A program made the translations under genes and the position numbers. From the NCBI GenBank assembly GCA_945898055.1, contig CAMDGV010000025.1, forward strand, positions 1 to 57,676: a stretch of DNA of 57,676 nucleotides, written 5' to 3'. Below are positions 55,762-57,676 of the stretch, in pieces. The notes beneath the pieces are model-generated. The model was not told where the DNA came from, made no database searches, and was given only the letters and a program-made list of their open reading frames with translations. Origin of the DNA: Akkermansia muciniphila. Lineage in GTDB: Bacteria > Verrucomicrobiota > Verrucomicrobiia > Limisphaerales > UBA9464. How positions within the stretch are numbered: the stretch's first letter is position 1; each line of letters opens with the position of its first letter.

Positions 55762-57156
55762 TTAGATGAAGGTAGGTAACTCGAAGCCTTTCCGGTACTC
55801 GCGGCGGACCAGCGATTGAGTTGCTGCTTCATTATTGGTGAAGCTGAGAGTGGCTTTATCCCAGCGGAGCTCTTGTCCAGGGAAACGAGCGGCTTTGGCG
55901 CAGAGGAGACCCGCTTCTGCGATGCTCGCGCCAGAAGCGAAGGGGGTTTGGACGAAGGCGTCAGGTTTTCCCAGAATCTTATCCACCCAAGAATGCCAAT
56001 GGTTACGTGGGGCAATTGAGGCCAAGCCAGGAAAGCTCTTAAAATCGATAGGCTTACCGCCGATCCAAATCTCCGGATTACCTTCGGGTTGTGCAAAAAG
56101 GATTCCGCCTTCGCAGACAATGAGCGTGCCTGTCCCCGGCCATTTCCCTGTTGGAAGCCCGAGAGCAGCCCGTGAAGGAGCCTGAGATTGGTCGGCGTAG
56201 TGAACAATAAACTGACTCTTGGCAAAGCGCTCACCGACGACCGGATAAGTTAGGGTAGATTGGACAAAACGCGCGTGATAAAAGTCGCTTGGAGTGCGGG
56301 TATGGCACTGCACTGCAGTGGGTGATGGCAGGTCGTAAGCGAAGTAAAGGATATCAAAAAGATGGGTACACCAATCGCCAAACTGGCCGGTGCCATAGTC
56401 CCATGAGGAACGCCACTGCATATTAATGAGTCCTGGGCGATGAGGTGCATCGAGTGCTGCGCCCAGCCACAGAGGCCAGTCGATATGACTAGGGACCGGG
56501 GTAGGCTCTTTTAAGCCACCATACCAGAAGTAGCCTCCTGTTCCTTCGGGCGGACCTCCCACCCAGACATAGGCTTCGACTGCTTTTCCGAGAAGGCCGC
56601 GTCGGAGGATATCCACAGCATACTGACGTCCCACGGGCCCCATGCGTTGGTTGCCCACTTGTGTTACAAGGTTTGGGCAAGCGCGGATTGCGCCTTGGAT
56701 GGCAGTGATTTCAGAGAGTTGTTGGACCAGTGGTTTCTGACCATAGACATGTTTACCCGACTTCATTGCGGTCAGGTCGATGAGAGCATGGTTGTGATCG
56801 GGGGTGCAGACGACTACGGCATCGAATGCGTCGGCATGTTGAGCAAAAGCTTCACGGAAATCGCGGCAAGTGAACGCGTTTGGATGTTCTCGTGAGACGG
56901 CAGAAAGCGCCTTTGCATCCACATCGCACAGTCCGGTAAAAACGACGTTGGGATGCGCTTTAAGTTGACTTCGATCCGTTGGCGCGACACTGCCACCGAC
57001 GCCGATTTGGAGAATCTGTAGTTTGCTATTTTTGTTGGACTGAGCGCGTGCCTGCCACGAGAGCGCGGTCAGACTGGTGGCAAGTCCAGTCCCGGTCTTG
57101 AGGAAGTCTCGACGAGTAAACGAGGAGATTGGGGTTGATTTTTTTTGGGATTTCAT
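55762..57156 (-). CDS. Gfo/Idh/MocA-family oxidoreductase with Tat signal
   Basis: This 464-aa protein starts at MKSQKKSTPISSFT. TRRDFLKTGTGLATSLTAL is a twin-arginine export signal. The Rossmann part begins LQIGVGGSVAP and includes GLCDVDAKAL; the family motif appears as GKHVYGQKPL, with Gln where the usual EKP has Glu. Substrate-domain pieces are VGNQRMGPVGRQ, MQWRSSWDYGTGQFGDWCTHLFD and PRNHWHSWVDKIL. Such exported members carry their cofactor and in some cases act on glycosides by 3-oxidation. It stands alone upstream of rnpB and next to the mobile-element copy at the right edge. The Glu-to-Gln change may alter catalysis. Confidence 0.87.
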   Translation of the reverse strand: MKSQKKSTPISSFTRRDFLKTGTGLATSLTALSWQARAQSNKNSKLQILQIGVGGSVAPTDRSQLKAHPNVVFTGLCDVDAKALSAVSREHPNAFTCRDFREAFAQHADAFDAVVVCTPDHNHALIDLTAMKSGKHVYGQKPLVQQLSEITAIQGAIRACPNLVTQVGNQRMGPVGRQYAVDILRRGLLGKAVEAYVWVGGPPEGTGGYFWYGGLKEPTPVPSHIDWPLWLGAALDAPHRPGLINMQWRSSWDYGTGQFGDWCTHLFDILYFAYDLPSPTAVQCHTRTPSDFYHARFVQSTLTYPVVGERFAKSQFIVHYADQSQAPSRAALGLPTGKWPGTGTLIVCEGGILFAQPEGNPEIWIGGKPIDFKSFPGLASIAPRNHWHSWVDKILGKPDAFVQTPFASGASIAEAGLLCAKAARFPGQELRWDKATLSFTNNEAATQSLVRREYRKGFELPTFI

Positions 57157-57252
57157 AAGAGGATTCCTGAGGATCATTGACTGAGTCACTTAAATCAATC
57201 ATTGGATGCTAGATCGAGTTTTTGGTTGAATTTTACCCCGTTGAATCGAGGT

Positions 57253-57510
57253 TCAGACCTCAGAAAAATGGGGGTAAAGCCTAGGAATCAGGTGCGAGTT
57301 CAAATCCCTGAATTTTGAGCGATTTTTTGCGAAGGCAGACTTCTCGTGGGGAATGCCAGACGATGAAAGTAGCGACTTGTTTCCATGGCTGGTCGCTGAG
57401 GCGCCACCCCCGATGGTCGCACCGACCGAGCCGGTGATTTCGATTCAGGCCGCCGCTTCGGATCGCCATTCGGCGTCGAAACCCGCCCGCTCGGCACCCC
57501 TGCCGCCCTC
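57253..57510 (+). repeat. 258-bp inverted repeat, right copy
   Basis: This copy aligns without gaps to the reverse complement of 662-919, with eight mismatches counted by eye. It holds the start of the same transposase-like frame (ATG at 57353). The match stops exactly at 57510, where the probable group II intron begins. Confidence 0.9.
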
Positions 57511-57676
57511 GTGTGAACATGAAACTGAAACGACTAACCGGTGAAAGACCGAGTACGGTGCTGGCATGGCACCGTGTAGCTGAAGGTAACTGCGTCGCCG
57601 AGAGGCGGGGTGGGGAACAACCTGAAGCGAACCTGTCGTCCCAAAGCAGTCAAACAAGACGGCTGAATCCGATTCG
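57511..57676 (+). mobile_element. Probable group II intron, 5' end only
   Basis: The sequence starts gtgtgaac, fitting the GUGYG 5' boundary of group II introns, at the precise base where the transposase-like exon diverges from its uninterrupted copy. The following structured segments (accggtgaaagaccg, gtgctggcatggcacc, cgccgagaggcg) form short hairpins as in domain I. It runs off the window, so the reverse transcriptase, domain V and 3' exon are unseen. Another insertion at this point is possible. Confidence 0.5.

Noticed and set aside
57290-57315. gagttcaaatccc resembling a tRNA T-loop, also in the left repeat copy
   Set aside because: The flanking bases do not form a 5-bp T stem and there is no acceptor or anticodon stem at the right distance.
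1-57676. Prophage, phage-defence island or secondary-metabolite cluster
   Set aside because: No phage structural genes, integrase, restriction or CRISPR-type defence genes, polyketide or peptide synthetases are visible; only the toxin-antitoxin pair has any link to defence.

Overview
The window looks like a chromosomal piece of a Verrucomicrobiota bacterium, of the Pedosphaera/Limisphaerales type; this is inferred from gene families, with no search run. The pointers are two pairs of Planctomycete-type cytochrome/DUF1549/DUF1553 and DUF1501 genes, a pseudopilin with the [17 protein letters not shown] signal, large secreted proteins with lamin-tail and CotH domains ending in short FYRLKK-like tails, thrombospondin type-3 repeats, and many enzymes for sugar and sugar-acid use. 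The RNase P RNA gene (rnpB) at 55.0-55.4 kb argues for chromosome rather than plasmid.

Layout. 0-1 kb: short repeats and a decayed, probably transposase, gene. Its 258-bp start segment recurs inverted at the far right end, where a probable group II intron interrupts it, so both window ends lie in the same repeat family. 1-1.7 kb: a VapBC-like toxin-antitoxin pair. 2.4-6.8 kb: a CotH/lamin-tail surface protein frameshifted by a 7-bp tandem repeat. 6.8-15 kb (minus): a catabolic operon with GH127, a sugar porter, an SDR, split transketolase, an enolase-superfamily dehydratase and an AraC regulator. 15.7-23.2 kb (plus): cytochrome/DUF1501 pair, SDR, FAH-family hydrolase and UlaG-like lactonase. 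23.3-26.2 kb (minus): a sugar ABC importer. Together 6.8-26.2 kb could encode a non-phosphorylative deoxy-sugar or pentose route: glycosidase, import, dehydrogenase, lactonase, dehydratase, second dehydrogenase, diketo-acid hydrolase.

26.4-27.4 kb holds gene scars. 27.4-39.4 kb (minus) is a five-gene set: a 1242-aa protein with four copies of a discoidin-like module, a pseudopilin, a GH36 alpha-galactosidase, and a second cytochrome/DUF1501 pair whose cytochrome protein carries a LamG-like insert. 39.9-44.9 kb is a decayed stretch: a glycosidase tail with two in-frame stops, an intact orphan TIM-barrel-like secreted protein, a DUF2961 fragment, a thrombospondin-3 protein with its terminator, and the C-terminal end of a REP-associated tyrosine transposase (RAYT).

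44.9-54.5 kb (minus) is the strongest candidate for an undescribed system: seven genes, mostly overlapping by 4 to 14 bp or abutting. In transcription order these are an aspartoacylase/AstE-family deacylase, an MFS transporter, a 909-aa double alpha/beta hydrolase, an M81 (MlrC-like) metallopeptidase, an enolase-superfamily dehydratase, a beta-propeller lactonase and an SDR. The set reads as uptake, de-esterification and de-amidation of a conjugate, then oxidation, lactone opening and dehydration of its sugar or sugar-acid part. The substrate cannot be told from sequence alone. 55-57.2 kb holds rnpB and a Tat-exported Gfo/Idh/MocA oxidoreductase.
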